Shown: piece after piece, positions 33,438 through 42,658 of the stretch
Layout of the letters: every line of letters starts with the position of its first letter
Numbering within the stretch: the first letter of the stretch is position 1
Assembly: GCF_040744945.1 (NCBI RefSeq)
Contig: NZ_CP160453.1
Location: forward strand, 2,976,001 to 3,040,000
Direction: 5' to 3'
DNA from: Saccharothrix sp. HUAS TT1
Lineage (GTDB): Bacteria; Actinomycetota; Actinomycetes; Mycobacteriales; Pseudonocardiaceae
Length of the DNA stretch: 64,000 nucleotides
The notes under the pieces: model-generated
Told to the model about the DNA's origin: nothing
Database searches by the model: none
Seen by the model: the letters and a program-made list of their open reading frames with translations, nothing else
Position numbers and translations under genes: made by a program

Positions 33438-34175
33438 TCACACGATCAGGTCGGCCGCGTCACGCCCGGTCGGCTCCACCCGCAACCCGGCCTTCGCGGC
33501 GACCTTCAGCAACCCCTTGAGGTCGGTCGGCTCGGCCCGCGACTTCACGATCGCCTGCGCGAGCCGACCCTTGTGCGCCTTGTTGAAGTGGCTGACCGCG
33601 TTGCGCCGCCCCTTCGCGTCCTCCGTGACCACCCTGATCACCGCCGCGTGCGGGATGCGGGCCAGCGACGTGTACGGACTCGACCGCAGGTCCACCACGA
33701 ACCCGTCCGCGGCCGCCAGCACCGGTTCGAGCGCGGGCCGCCACAGCGCGCCGAGCGGCCCGACGGACGGCAGCGCGCTGCCGCCGGACAACCGGTACGC
33801 GGGGATCGGGTCCCCGCCGCCGACCACCCCGAACAACGCCGACGCCACCGCCAGGCGCCTGAAGGCCCGGGCCTTCTCGGCCTTCGTCAACGAGTCCAGG
33901 CCGAGCGCGTCGTACAGCACCCCGGTGTACCGCGCGAGCGCCGGCAGGGTGGGCGAGCGGCGGAGTTCGGCGTTGCGCCCCACCTCGCCGGCCTGGCGCT
34001 CGGACAGCCCCAGCGCGGCGAGGCTGGCGGGCACGTCGGCGGCGAGGTCGGCCAGGGCGTCCAGCAGCTTGCCGCGCACGGGGTTCAGCTCGGGGTGCGA
34101 CAGCAGGTCGAGGTCGAGCGGCGCACCGGAGCCGCCGAGGGCCTTGGTCTCCGACGGGGGGAGCAGTACGAGCAC
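33438..34175 (-). CDS. yaaA: YaaA family peroxide-stress protein (DUF328)
   Basis: A 245-residue protein of the YaaA/UPF0246 family. It has MLVLLPPSETK at the N-terminus, LYDALGLDSL, GVVGGGDPIPAYRLSGGSALP in the middle and RRNAVSHFNKAHKGRLAQAIV near the C-terminus. In E. coli YaaA lowers free iron during peroxide stress and binds DNA. GTG at 34175 follows TAGCCT by seven bases, fitting leaderless expression. It is convergent with the small membrane-protein gene. Confidence 0.92.
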   Translation of the reverse strand: MLVLLPPSETKALGGSGAPLDLDLLSHPELNPVRGKLLDALADLAADVPASLAALGLSERQAGEVGRNAELRRSPTLPALARYTGVLYDALGLDSLTKAEKARAFRRLAVASALFGVVGGGDPIPAYRLSGGSALPSVGPLGALWRPALEPVLAAADGFVVDLRSSPYTSLARIPHAAVIRVVTEDAKGRRNAVSHFNKAHKGRLAQAIVKSRAEPTDLKGLLKVAAKAGLRVEPTGRDAADLIV

Positions 34176-34228
34176 GGCGGTCAGGCTAGGCGCTCACCCC
34201 TCGTCCGCTCGCACGCCCCGCCCGCGCC

Positions 34229-34588
34229 TCAGGCCGGTTCCCCGAGCTGGCCGACGCAGAACTGGTTGCCCTCCGGGTCGGCCAGCACGGTCCACGTGAG
34301 CCCCGGCACGGTGTGCTCGCCCACTTCCGTCGCCCCCAGCCCCACCAGCCGGGCCACCTCCGCCGCCCGGTCCGGCACGTGGGCGTCGAAGTGGACCCGG
34401 TTCTTGCCCGGCGTCGGGTCGTCCACCCGCTGCAGCCCCAGCTGCACACCGCCCCCACCGCCGGGCGCGAGGACCAGGAACTCGTCCCAGTCGTGCTGGA
34501 CCGACGTGCCCAGCGCCCTGGTCCAGAACTCCGCCAGCCGCTGGGGGTCGGTGGTGTCGATGGTGATCATCCCGATGCTCATGGCCAT
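34229..34588 (-). CDS. VOC family (glyoxalase-like) protein
   Basis: A 119-residue single-module vicinal-oxygen-chelate protein: [35 protein letters not shown], and the C-terminal [13 protein letters not shown]. Family members include lyases, dioxygenases and antibiotic-binding proteins; function cannot be assigned. ATG at 34588 follows TAGCGT by seven bases, another leaderless start; ATG at 34582 is an alternative. It is divergent from proS. Confidence 0.87.
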   Translation of the reverse strand: MAMSIGMITIDTTDPQRLAEFWTRALGTSVQHDWDEFLVLAPGGGGGVQLGLQRVDDPTPGKNRVHFDAHVPDRAAEVARLVGLGATEVGEHTVPGLTWTVLADPEGNQFCVGQLGEPA

Positions 34589-34685
34589 GGCCGGCACGCT
34601 AGACCCGCGCACCGACAATCCCGATCACCACCGCCGGACCGCCGTCGGCCGACGCCGGTCCGGCGACGCGCCCAGGCGGAACCCG

Positions 34686-34716
34686 TTGGAACTGATCAGG
34701 GGCGGTTCACTACCCT
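34686..34716 (+). promoter_or_regulatory. Probable proS promoter
   Basis: TTGGAA (34686-34691) and TACCCT (34711-34716) are separated by 19 bases, 34 bases ahead of the proS GTG. The fit to the housekeeping consensus is moderate. Confidence 0.45.
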
Positions 34717-34750
34717 TTCCCGGACAACCCGCCCACGAGGAGCACCCACC

Positions 34751-36496
34751 GTGATCACGAGGATGTCGTCGCTGTTCCTGCGCACCCTGCGCGAGGACCC
34801 GGCCGACGCCGAAGTACCCAGCCACAAGCTGCTGGTCCGCGCCGGCTACGTCCGCCGCGTCGCGCCGGGCGGCTACTCGTGGCTGCCGCTGGGGCTCCGG
34901 GTGCTGCGCAACATCGAGCAGGTCGTGCGCGAGGAGATGGACGCGTTCGGCGCGCAGGAGATCCAGTTCCCCGCGCTGCTGCCGAAGGAGCCCTACGAGG
35001 CGACGAACCGGTGGACCGAGTACGGCCCCAACATCTTCCGCCTCAAGGACCGCAAGGGCGCCGACTACCTGCTCGGCCCCACGCACGAGGAGCTGTTCGC
35101 GCTCACCGTGAAGGGCGAGTACTCGTCGTACAAGGACTACCCGGTCACGCTCTACCAGATCCAGACCAAGTACCGGGACGAGGCGCGCCCCCGCGCGGGC
35201 ATCCTGCGCGGCCGCGAGTTCGTGATGAAGGACTCCTACTCCTTCGACCTCGCCGACGAGGGCCTGGCGCACTCCTACCAGCAGCACCGCGACGCCTACA
35301 TCCGCATCTTCGACCGGCTGGGCATGGAGTACGTGATCGTCTCCGCCACGTCCGGCGCGATGGGCGGGTCGGCGTCGGAGGAGTTCCTGGCGGTCGCGGC
35401 GACCGGTGAGGACACCTTCGTCCGCAGCACGGAGTCCGGCTACGCGGCGAACGTCGAGGCGGTCACCACGCCCGCGCCCGCCGAGCAGGACCCGGCGGCG
35501 CAGCCCGAGGCGCAGGTGCACCACACGCCGGGGACGCCGGCCATCGAGTCGCTGGTCGCCTTCCTGAACGCCAACACCGACCGCTCCTTCACCGCCGCGG
35601 ACACCTTGAAGAACGTCCTGGTGAAGACGAAGAAGCCCGGTGACGAGGACTGGCAGCTGCTGGCCGTCGGCCTGCCCGGCGACCGCGAGGTCGACCTGAA
35701 GCGCCTGGAGGCGGCGGTCGAGCCGGCCGAGGTGGCGATGCTGGAGGAGGCGGACTTCGCCCGCAACTCCTTCCTGGTCAAGGGTTACATCGGCCCGGCG
35801 GCGCTGCTGGCCAACGGGGTCCGCTACCTGGTCGACCCGCGCGTGGTGCGCGGCACCGCGTGGGTGACCGGCGCGGACAAGCCCGACCACCACGTGGTGG
35901 ACCTGGTCGTCGGCCGCGACTTCACGCCGGACGGCACGATCGACGTGGCCGAGGTGCGCGAGGGCGACCCGTCGCCGGACGGCAAGGGCGTGCTGGTCGC
36001 CGCGCGCGGCATCGAGATCGGGCACATCTTCCAGCTCGGCCGCAAGTACGCGGACGCGTTCTCGCTGGACGCGCTCGGCCCGGACAGCAAGCCCGTCCGG
36101 ATCACCATGGGCTCCTACGGCATCGGCGTGTCCCGCCTGGTCGCGGCGATCGCCGAGCAGAGCCACGACGACCGGGGCCTGATCTGGCCGCGCAACGTCG
36201 CGCCCGCCGACGTGCACGTGGTCGTCGCGGGCAAGGACGAGACGCTGCTCGCGGGCGGCGAGAAGCTGGCCGGCGAGCTGTCCGCCGCCGGGCTGAAGGT
36301 GCTGCTGGACGACCGCAAGGCCAGCCCGGGCGTGAAGTTCGCCGACGCCGAGCTGATCGGCGTGCCGACGATCCTGGTGGTGGGCCGCGGCCTGGCCAAC
36401 GGCCTGGTCGAGGTCAAGGACCGGCGCACCGGCGAGCGCGAGGAGGTGCCGGTGGCCGACGCCGTCCAGCACCTGCTGACCGTCGTCAGGGGCTGA
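34751..36496 (+). CDS. proS: Prolyl-tRNA synthetase, bacterial type
   Basis: A 581-residue class II aminoacyl-tRNA synthetase that charges tRNA-Pro. Motif regions are visible: [55 protein letters not shown] (motif 2), and [18 protein letters not shown] (motif 3). The editing (INS) domain lies between about residues 230 and 390, and the anticodon-binding domain ends the protein. GTG has GAGGAG eight bases upstream. The 3' end overlaps the HAD gene by 11 bases convergently. Confidence 0.97.
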   Translation: MITRMSSLFLRTLREDPADAEVPSHKLLVRAGYVRRVAPGGYSWLPLGLRVLRNIEQVVREEMDAFGAQEIQFPALLPKEPYEATNRWTEYGPNIFRLKDRKGADYLLGPTHEELFALTVKGEYSSYKDYPVTLYQIQTKYRDEARPRAGILRGREFVMKDSYSFDLADEGLAHSYQQHRDAYIRIFDRLGMEYVIVSATSGAMGGSASEEFLAVAATGEDTFVRSTESGYAANVEAVTTPAPAEQDPAAQPEAQVHHTPGTPAIESLVAFLNANTDRSFTAADTLKNVLVKTKKPGDEDWQLLAVGLPGDREVDLKRLEAAVEPAEVAMLEEADFARNSFLVKGYIGPAALLANGVRYLVDPRVVRGTAWVTGADKPDHHVVDLVVGRDFTPDGTIDVAEVREGDPSPDGKGVLVAARGIEIGHIFQLGRKYADAFSLDALGPDSKPVRITMGSYGIGVSRLVAAIAEQSHDDRGLIWPRNVAPADVHVVVAGKDETLLAGGEKLAGELSAAGLKVLLDDRKASPGVKFADAELIGVPTILVVGRGLANGLVEVKDRRTGEREEVPVADAVQHLLTVVRG

Positions 36497-37175
36497 CGCC
36501 CAGGACGGCGGCGACGAGCGCGGTGGTGTCGGACAGGTCGTCCAGCACCACGTGCGCACCCGCTCCACGCAGTTCCGCGACCCCGCTGCGGCCCGTCGCC
36601 ACACCGATGGCGACGGCGCCGTGGCGGAGCGCGGCGTCCACGTCGTGCGGCGTGTCGCCGATGACGACGGTCCGGAACTCGCGGTCGTGCTTGGCGGTGG
36701 CCAGCCGCACGGCTTCCCGCACCAGGTCGGGCCGGTGCTCGGACAGCGCGCCGTAGCCGCCGATCCCGAGGTCCAGGTGCTCGTCCAACCCGAACGCGGC
36801 CAGCTTGAACCGGGCGATCTCCACCAGGTTGCCGGTCACCAGCGACTGCACGACGTCGTCCCGCGCCGCCAACGCCCGCAGCGCCTCCAGCACGCCCGGC
36901 AGCACGTGCCCCTGCACGGGCAGCATCCCGCGTTCCCTCTCGGCCACGTCGACCAGGGCCGCGTGCAGCCGCGCGACCAGCTCGTCGGTGGGCTCCAGGC
37001 CGTGCACCGCCAGCACTTCGCGCGAGATGGCGCGCTCGGTGCGCCCGGCGAACACGACCGACCGCACGACGTCCAGGCCCGCCGTCGCGCGCAACGCGGT
37101 GCGGTACCACTCGCGCCCCAGGCCCCGCGCGTCGATCAACGTCAGGTCGATGTCCCACAGCACCAACGTGTTCAC
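36486..37175 (-). CDS. HAD-family hydrolase, phosphoglycolate-phosphatase-like
   Basis: A 229-residue haloacid-dehalogenase phosphatase. Motif I is [10 protein letters not shown] with the nucleophile Asp and acid/base Asp; motif II is SLVTGN; motif III/IV is [14 protein letters not shown] helical cap sits between. The substrate is a small phosphorylated metabolite, unspecified. GTG overlaps the stop of the upstream membrane-protein gene by four bases (GTGA), so it is the last gene of a three-gene operon. Confidence 0.92.
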   Translation of the reverse strand: MNTLVLWDIDLTLIDARGLGREWYRTALRATAGLDVVRSVVFAGRTERAISREVLAVHGLEPTDELVARLHAALVDVAERERGMLPVQGHVLPGVLEALRALAARDDVVQSLVTGNLVEIARFKLAAFGLDEHLDLGIGGYGALSEHRPDLVREAVRLATAKHDREFRTVVIGDTPHDVDAALRHGAVAIGVATGRSGVAELRGAGAHVVLDDLSDTTALVAAVLGVSP

Positions 37176-37864
37176 GACCGGCGCACGCTCTCCAGGATGC
37201 GCGTCACGTCGTCGTCCGACGGCCCCTCGGCCACGTGCGGCCCGCCTTGGGCGACGTTGAGCACGAAGACCGCCACCTCGGCGCCGTTGCGCACGGCCAC
37301 CGCGCTGACCGTGGCCTTGGGCGCGTAGCAGGCGTTGGCGGACTTGGGCGTCACCTCGACGCTGAGCCGGACCACCCCGTCGTCGGAGCCCTCGACCCGG
37401 GGTTCGGTGATCTCGGGCGCCGCGCCGGCGATCGTGTAGCCGCCGGCGGCGATCCGGTTCACCAGCTCGGTGGCGACCTGCTCGGGGTCGTCGTCGATGA
37501 CCGAGCCGGACACCGACTGCGCCTGGATCATGCTGCGGCCCTGGCACTGGAACGGCCGGGACACGTGCGACTCGGACAGCGGCACCCGCCCGGACGCGCC
37601 GCCGCCGGTGGACTCCCACGACGGCGGCAGCTCGTAGGCCAGGCCCGCCTCGGTGTCGTCCACCTCCTGCCAGTCCGGCGCGGCGGAGGTCGACGTGGTC
37701 GGTGGCGCGTCGGCCCGGTCGTCGCCGGCGTTCAGCACGACGAACGCCGTGACGCCGCCCGCCACGAGCAGGACGGCGACGACGGCCAGCGCGATCCACA
37801 GCGGCGCGCGGTCCGGTCGCTTCGGCGGTGGCTGCTGGTAGACGCCCAGCCCGGTGTAGCTCAC
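37172..37864 (-). CDS. Membrane-anchored protein, middle gene of HAD operon
   Basis: A 230-residue protein of unknown function. It has a short Pro-rich cytoplasmic head (YQQPPPKRPDR), one membrane helix (about 22-46, LWIALAVVAVLLVAGGVTAFVVL), a Thr/Ser/Ala linker and an extracellular domain with two conserved-looking Cys (FQCQG and NACYAP). It has the same architecture as the upstream gene product and is probably a paralogue. GTG overlaps that gene's stop by four bases. Confidence 0.83.
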   Translation of the reverse strand: MSYTGLGVYQQPPPKRPDRAPLWIALAVVAVLLVAGGVTAFVVLNAGDDRADAPPTTSTSAAPDWQEVDDTEAGLAYELPPSWESTGGGASGRVPLSESHVSRPFQCQGRSMIQAQSVSGSVIDDDPEQVATELVNRIAAGGYTIAGAAPEITEPRVEGSDDGVVRLSVEVTPKSANACYAPKATVSAVAVRNGAEVAVFVLNVAQGGPHVAEGPSDDDVTRILESVRRS

Positions 37865-38793
37865 CGGCCCAGCGACCGGACGGAGTCGACCATGCCCTGC
37901 AGCTCGGCCTCCGTCGGCGGCTTCGGCTCGGCCGGACCGCCTTCGAGGTCGCCGTTGGCCATGAACACGTGCAGCGCCTTGTCGCCTTGGAGCACCAGCA
38001 CCTTCACCACGCCCTTGGTGGCCAGGCACGGGTCGCCGGACGTGGTGGCGACGGCGTCGACCTGCACGCCCTCGACCTCGCCGCGGGTGCCGGCGATCTT
38101 CACCGGCTTGGGCTCGCCGAGCTTCACCTCGGACTGCGGCGCGGAGTTGTAGTACTGGGTGGCGAGCTTCTGCGCGAAGTCCTTGGCGGTCGCGGTGAGG
38201 TCGGCCCGCGGCACCAGGACGCCGCCCGCGCCACCCCGGTTGAAGCCGCTGTCGCCGCAGTCGTAGGCGCCGGTGACGGTGAGCCCGGTCAGCTCCACGT
38301 CGTCCATCCCGTCGACCGGCGCGGTCCTGGGCGAGGGCGACCAGCCCTTGGGGACGTCGTAGCTGTACGCGAGGGCGGGGACCGGCAGGCAGTTCCAGCC
38401 GGCCTTGACCGGCTCGCAGGTGGCGTTCGGCGCGCTGGACGCGGTCGACCTCGGCGTGCCGGTGGTCGTCGTCGTGGTCGCGCTGCTCGTGGTCCCCTGG
38501 ACGACCGGGGTCGAGTCGTCCGGGCGGGTCAGCACGAACGCGGTCACGCCGCCGCCGACGAGCACGACGATCACGCCGATCGCCAGCCACAGCTTGGTCC
38601 GGTCCTTCTTCGGCGGGGGTTCGTCACCGCCGGAGAACACGCCGAGGCCGCCGTACGAGCCGCCGTAGCCCTGCTGCTGCGGGTAGACCGGCTGCGGGTA
38701 ACCCTGCTGGGGGTGGCCTTGGTCCTGCGGGCCCCAGTCGCCCCGGCCGGGCTGGCCGCCCCAGCCGGACTGCCCGTCACCTGGGTGAGTCAC
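37861..38793 (-). CDS. Membrane-anchored protein, first gene of HAD operon
   Basis: A 310-residue protein. The cytoplasmic N-terminus is rich in Gln/Gly/Pro/Tyr (HPQQGYPQPVYPQQQGYGG), followed by KKDRTK, one membrane helix (about 68-88), a Thr-rich linker and an extracellular domain with several Cys (TCEP, NCLP, YDCGD, DPCLA). It resembles other Pseudonocardiaceae cell-envelope proteins, function unknown. GTG at 38793 follows TACGGT by seven bases (leaderless). It is coupled to the next gene by a GTGA overlap and divergent from a membrane-protein gene. Confidence 0.83.
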   Translation of the reverse strand: MTHPGDGQSGWGGQPGRGDWGPQDQGHPQQGYPQPVYPQQQGYGGSYGGLGVFSGGDEPPPKKDRTKLWLAIGVIVVLVGGGVTAFVLTRPDDSTPVVQGTTSSATTTTTTGTPRSTASSAPNATCEPVKAGWNCLPVPALAYSYDVPKGWSPSPRTAPVDGMDDVELTGLTVTGAYDCGDSGFNRGGAGGVLVPRADLTATAKDFAQKLATQYYNSAPQSEVKLGEPKPVKIAGTRGEVEGVQVDAVATTSGDPCLATKGVVKVLVLQGDKALHVFMANGDLEGGPAEPKPPTEAELQGMVDSVRSLGR

Positions 38794-38853
38794 GGCGTGA
38801 ACCGTACCCGCTCGCACCGACAACCCGACCCGCTCCACGTAATTCATCACGCG

Positions 38854-38883
38854 TTGACTTCTGTCGGCGGCACGCCGTAGCCT
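38854..38883 (+). promoter_or_regulatory. Housekeeping promoter of the membrane protein at 38921
   Basis: TTGACT (38854-38859) and TAGCCT (38878-38883) are 18 bases apart, a near-consensus promoter. Short TTCATCA/TGATGAA elements flank it (around 38843 and 38898) and could bind a TetR-type repressor, but none is encoded nearby. Confidence 0.7.
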
Positions 38884-38920
38884 CCAATTCAACACATGAT
38901 GAACTACTGGGGAGGGAACC

Positions 38921-39952
38921 ATGGCCGCACTGCACGACCGGCCGCCCGCCGTCATCGCGGTGGCCACCGCCGTCGTGGGCGCGTTGATCGCGCTCGTGCT
39001 CGGCCTGCTGACGTTCGGCGTCCAGGCGACGGCGCACCCGGACGCGGTGCCGCTCGCGGTCGCCGTCGACGCGGACGCGCCGCCGCAGCTGCGCGGGGTC
39101 GCCGACGAGCTCGCCGCGAGCGACGCGGCGGAGGTCGCGTGGCGGGTGGCCGCACCCGACGAGGCGCGGGACCTGTTGTCCCGGCAGGAGGTCTACGGGG
39201 TCCTCGAACTCGCGCCCGGCGGCGCGAAGGTGGTGCTCTCCGGCGCGGTGAACCCGGCCGGCGCGCAGGTCGCCCAGCAGGTGCTCACCGGCGTCGCCCA
39301 GGCGGCCGGGACGCAGCCCGAGGTCGTCACGCTGAACCCGTCGTCGGCCGCCGGTCGGACCGCGCCGCTGGCCGCGAGCACGCTGCTGTGGATCGCAGGG
39401 CTGGTGGCCGCGGCGGCGTTCACGCTGGTGGCGCGCAAGCCGACCACGGCCGCACGGCTGACGGGCGTGCTCACCGCGACCGCCCTCGGCGTCGCCGTGG
39501 TGGCGGGCTTCTTCGCGCTGTGGGACTCGACCCTGCCGCTCGGCTGGGGCGTGCTCGGCTACCTGGCCCTGGTCGGGGCGGCGTTCGCGCTGGTCCAGGG
39601 CGCGCTGCTGAAGCTGCTCGGCATCCGCGCGATGGCCGTGCTCGGGCCGCTGTACCTGATCGCGCCCGCCGTCGCGGGCCAGGCGCCGGAACTGCTCGAC
39701 CCCGCCTACCGGGCGCTGCTGTGGTCCTGGACGCCGTTCCGGTTCTCGGCCGAGGGCCTGCGCGCCCTGCTGCACGGCGGTTCGCCGGACGCCGCCCAGG
39801 TCTGGGTGTTCGCCGCGCTCGCGGTGGTCGGGCTGGCCGTGCTGCTGCTACCCCGCGAGGAAGGACAGCCGGACCTTGCGGACGGGGTTGTCGACGTTGG
39901 TGTCGACCAGGCAGACCGACTGCCAGGTGCCGAGCGCCAGCACACCGCCTAG
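38921..39952 (+). CDS. Multi-pass membrane protein, ABC-2/YhgE-like
   Basis: A 343-residue integral membrane protein. The first helix (about 10-34) is followed by a 110-residue extracytoplasmic domain, then about five helices in the second half; this is the topology of YhgE/ABC-2 permease-like proteins. It might export a small molecule or cell-wall component, but no ATPase partner is adjacent. ATG has GGGGAGGG just upstream. The last 35 residues, QPDLADGVVDVGVDQ onward, lie antisense to yjbQ and are probably incidental. Confidence 0.82.
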   Translation: MAALHDRPPAVIAVATAVVGALIALVLGLLTFGVQATAHPDAVPLAVAVDADAPPQLRGVADELAASDAAEVAWRVAAPDEARDLLSRQEVYGVLELAPGGAKVVLSGAVNPAGAQVAQQVLTGVAQAAGTQPEVVTLNPSSAAGRTAPLAASTLLWIAGLVAAAAFTLVARKPTTAARLTGVLTATALGVAVVAGFFALWDSTLPLGWGVLGYLALVGAAFALVQGALLKLLGIRAMAVLGPLYLIAPAVAGQAPELLDPAYRALLWSWTPFRFSAEGLRALLHGGSPDAAQVWVFAALAVVGLAVLLLPREEGQPDLADGVVDVGVDQADRLPGAERQHTA

Positions 39953-40255
39953 CACCGGGATCGTCGCGTGCGGCGGCACGAGCGCGGGCAGCACGTGGTC
40001 GCGGCCGTGGCCGGGCGTCCCGTGCCGGTGCCGCCAGCGGCCGTCGGCGGGCAGCAGCTCGCGCAACGCCGCCAGCAGGTCGTCGTCGCTGCCCGCGCCG
40101 GTCTCCAGCACCGCCAGGCCCGCGGTGGCGTGCGGCACCCAGACGTGCAGCAGCCCGTCGCCCTCCACGCCGGCCAGGAACTCCTCGCAGGCGCGGGTCA
40201 GGTCGTGCACGACCTCGGTCGAACCGGTGCGGACCTCGATCTCTTCGCTGAGCAT
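39848..40255 (-). CDS. yjbQ: YjbQ family protein (UPF0047)
   Basis: A 135-residue protein of the YjbQ/UPF0047 family. Conserved features are HVWVPHATAGLAVLE, the HRHG..HGRDHVLPAL metal-ligand region and LGTWQSVCLVD near the C-terminus. The E. coli homologue has weak thiamine-phosphate synthase activity; its true role is unsettled. ATG at 40255 follows TAAGCT by eight bases, so it may be leaderless. It overlaps the membrane-protein gene by 105 bases on the other strand. Confidence 0.93.
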   Translation of the reverse strand: MLSEEIEVRTGSTEVVHDLTRACEEFLAGVEGDGLLHVWVPHATAGLAVLETGAGSDDDLLAALRELLPADGRWRHRHGTPGHGRDHVLPALVPPHATIPVLGGVLALGTWQSVCLVDTNVDNPVRKVRLSFLAG

Positions 40256-40320
40256 GCCTGCAGAGCTTACGAACGGGATCGCGGTGCGGCCGGGCCGCGC
40301 GGTCGGGCAGGATGCCGGTC

Positions 40321-41097
40321 GTGATCCACACCGCGCTCGTCACCGGGGCCAACCAGGGCATCGGCGCCGCGACCGCCAAGGCCCTCGCGGCCGCGGGCGC
40401 CAACGTCGTCATCACGTTCCTGCGGTTCGCGCCCGCGCCGGACCCGAGCCTGCCGCGGGACTACTTCACCGCGCGCGAGTCGACCGCGGACGACGTGGTC
40501 GCCGCCATCACCGAGGCGGGCGGCCGGGCGCACGCGGTCGAGGCCGACCTGGCCGACCCGCTGACGCCCGGGCGGCTGTTCGACACCGCCGAGCGGGTGT
40601 TCGGGCCGGTGGACATCCTGGTCAACAACGCCTCCAGCTGGGTGCAGGACACGTTCCTGGCCGCCGAGACCGACCAGTTCGGCCGGGTGCTGCGGGCCGT
40701 GACGCCGCAGACGTTCGACGCGCAGTTCGCCGTCGACGCGCGGGCGGGCGCGCTGCTGATCGCCGAGTTCGCCCGGCGGCACATCGCCCGCGGCGGCAAC
40801 TGGGGCCGGATCGTCGGCCTGACCTCGGGCGGCCCGCTCGGGTTCCCGAGCGAGGTGTCCTACGGCGCGGCGAAGGCGGCGCTGGACAACTACGCCATGT
40901 CGGCGGCGGCCGAGCTGTGGCCGCACGGCATCACGTCGAACGTGGTCAAGCCGGGCGTCACCGACACCGGCTGGGTCAACGACGCGGTGCGCGCCGAGCA
41001 CGTCGTGTCGCAGCCGGAGGACGTGGCCGACGTGGTGGCGTTCCTGTGCTCGGACGCGGCGGGGAAGGTGACGAAGAACGTCATCAGCCTGCGCTGA
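40321..41097 (+). CDS. Short-chain dehydrogenase/reductase
   Basis: A 258-residue classical SDR: TALVTGANQGIGAATAKAL cofactor motif, VDILVNNASSWVQD, and the active-site segment GLTSGG...SYGAAKAAL with Tyr and Lys in place. It is expected to use NADP(H) or NAD(H); the substrate is unknown. GTG at 40321 is chosen because CAGGAT lies seven bases upstream (leaderless pattern); the ATG at 40312 abuts GGGCAGG with no spacing. It is followed by an operator-like region and a DUF4442 gene. Confidence 0.9.
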   Translation: MIHTALVTGANQGIGAATAKALAAAGANVVITFLRFAPAPDPSLPRDYFTARESTADDVVAAITEAGGRAHAVEADLADPLTPGRLFDTAERVFGPVDILVNNASSWVQDTFLAAETDQFGRVLRAVTPQTFDAQFAVDARAGALLIAEFARRHIARGGNWGRIVGLTSGGPLGFPSEVSYGAAKAALDNYAMSAAAELWPHGITSNVVKPGVTDTGWVNDAVRAEHVVSQPEDVADVVAFLCSDAAGKVTKNVISLR

Positions 41098-41131
41098 TAC
41101 CACCCGGGTTGGTATTACCCGCTGGTAACAT
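41097..41131. promoter_or_regulatory. Interlocked palindromes and -10 upstream of the DUF4442 gene
   Basis: ATACC-N9-GGTAT (41097-41115, with ACCCGGGT inside) is directly joined to TTACC-CGCT-GGTAA (41115-41128). The -10 TAACAT (41126-41131) begins inside the second dyad, seven bases before the GTG start. A dimeric repressor here would block transcription. The first dyad overlaps the SDR stop codon. Confidence 0.65.
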
Positions 41132-41138
41132 AGCCGTC

Positions 41139-41618
41139 GTGAAGGCTTCCCGTCTGCGCCGCGGCATGAACCTGTGGCCACCGTTCCTGTTCGCCGGCAT
41201 CCGCGTGGTCGAGCTGTCCGACGACTACCGCCACGCCCGGGTCCGGATGCGGTTGCGCTGGTGGAACCGCAACTACGTGGGCACCCACTTCGGCGGCTCG
41301 CTGTTCGCCATGACCGACCCGTTCTGGATGCTGCTCGTGCTGCACCACCTCGGCCGCGAGCACCTGGTGTGGGACCGGGCGGGCGAGATCGAGTTCGTCA
41401 AGCCCGGCCGCGGCACCGTGCACGCCGAGTTCCGGCTGACCGACGAGCGGCTGGCCGAGGTCCGCTCGCTCGCCGAGGGCGGCGGCAAGGCGCTGGTCTG
41501 GTTCGCCACCGACGTGGTGGACGAGGCGGGCGACGTCGTCGCGCGCACCCGCAAGCAGGTCTACGCCCGGCGCAAGGACCGCAAACCGGTGGACGGCGGG
41601 GTCGCCGAGCACGTGTGA
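41139..41618 (+). CDS. DUF4442 (hotdog thioesterase-like) protein
   Basis: A 159-residue protein with the DUF4442 hotdog pattern: MNLWPPFLFAGIRVVELSDDYRHARV, RLRWWNRNYVGTHFGGSLFAMTDP, then beta strands ending KQVYARRKD. Related proteins act on acyl-CoA or acyl-ACP thioesters, but catalytic residues vary. The start is GTG, leaderless after TAACAT. Control probably runs through the adjacent palindromes. It is followed seven bases later by the aminotransferase gene, likely co-transcribed. Confidence 0.87.
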   Translation: MKASRLRRGMNLWPPFLFAGIRVVELSDDYRHARVRMRLRWWNRNYVGTHFGGSLFAMTDPFWMLLVLHHLGREHLVWDRAGEIEFVKPGRGTVHAEFRLTDERLAEVRSLAEGGGKALVWFATDVVDEAGDVVARTRKQVYARRKDRKPVDGGVAEHV

Positions 41619-41625
41619 TGACCAC

Positions 41626-42633
41626 ATGCGCTCCGCCTTCGGCACGACGTTCGACGCACCCCCCGGCTACCTGAACACCGCGAGCATCGGCGTTCCCCCG
41701 ACGCCCGCGGCCACCGCCGTCGCCGACGCCGTGCGGCGGTGGTCCACCGGCGCGGACGGCCCCGACGTGGCCGACTCCCGGGTGACCGCGGCGCGCCGGG
41801 CGTTCGGGCAGCTGGTCGGGGTGCCGGGCGAGCGGGTGGCGGTGGGCGCGTCGGCGTCCCAGCTCGTGGCCCTGGTCGCGGCGAGCCTGCCCGCCGACGC
41901 GTCGGTGCTGGTGGCCCGCGGCGAGTTCACCAGCCTCACGTTCCCGTTCGCCGCCCGCGGCTTGCGGATCACCGAAGTCGATCTCGACGGGATCGCGGCC
42001 GAAGCGGGCGCGCACGACCTCGTCGCGGTGAGCGTCGTGCAGTCCGCCGACGGCCGGATCGCGGACCTCGAAGGGCTGCGCGCGGCCGGCGTCCCGGTGC
42101 TGCTGGACGCCTCCCAGGCGGTCGGCTGGCTGCCGCTCGACCTGGCGTGGGCGGACTGGGTGGTGGCCATCGGCTACAAGTTCCTGATGTCGCCGCGCGG
42201 CTGCGCGTGGCTGGCGTGCTCGCCGTCGGCGTTGGAGCGCACGGTGCCGGTGGCGGCCAACTGGTTCGCCGGTGACGACCCCTGGGCCACGGTGTACGGG
42301 CTGCCGCTGCGGCTCGCGCCCGACGCCCGGCGGCTCGACCTGTCGCCCGTCTGGCTGTCCCAGCACGGCGCGGCCGAGTCGCTGCCCTACCTCGCGTCGC
42401 TCGACCTGGAACGGGTCCGGGACCACAACGTGGCGCTGGCCGACGGGCTGCTGGCCGGCCTCGGGCTGCCTGCCCGCGGGTCGGCGATCGTCTCGCTCGA
42501 CCTGGCGGGCGCGGGGGAGCGGTTGGCGGCGGCGGGCGTCCGGTCCAGCGTCCGCGCCGGGCGCGTCCGGCTGGCGTTTCACCTGTACAACACGGTGGCC
42601 GATGCCGATCTGGTGCTCAGAGCGCTCGCCTGA
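41626..42633 (+). CDS. Class V aminotransferase family protein
   Basis: A 335-residue fold-type I PLP enzyme related to cysteine desulfurases and isopenicillin-N-epimerase-like proteins. Features are YLNTASIGVPP at the N-terminus, VLLDASQAVGWLPLDL holding the PLP-ring Asp, and AIGYKFLMSPRG with Schiff-base Lys185. No cysteine-desulfurase loop Cys is evident, so it may transaminate or lyse another amine. ATG starts seven bases after the DUF4442 stop. Confidence 0.88.
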   Translation: MRSAFGTTFDAPPGYLNTASIGVPPTPAATAVADAVRRWSTGADGPDVADSRVTAARRAFGQLVGVPGERVAVGASASQLVALVAASLPADASVLVARGEFTSLTFPFAARGLRITEVDLDGIAAEAGAHDLVAVSVVQSADGRIADLEGLRAAGVPVLLDASQAVGWLPLDLAWADWVVAIGYKFLMSPRGCAWLACSPSALERTVPVAANWFAGDDPWATVYGLPLRLAPDARRLDLSPVWLSQHGAAESLPYLASLDLERVRDHNVALADGLLAGLGLPARGSAIVSLDLAGAGERLAAAGVRSSVRAGRVRLAFHLYNTVADADLVLRALA

Positions 42634-42658
42634 CCCTCTTCCGTTACCGTGGGTCTTT

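Noticed and set aside
38921..39952. Reading the C-terminal 35 residues of the membrane protein as functional
   Set aside because: They lie opposite yjbQ, lose hydrophobic character and look like antisense translation.
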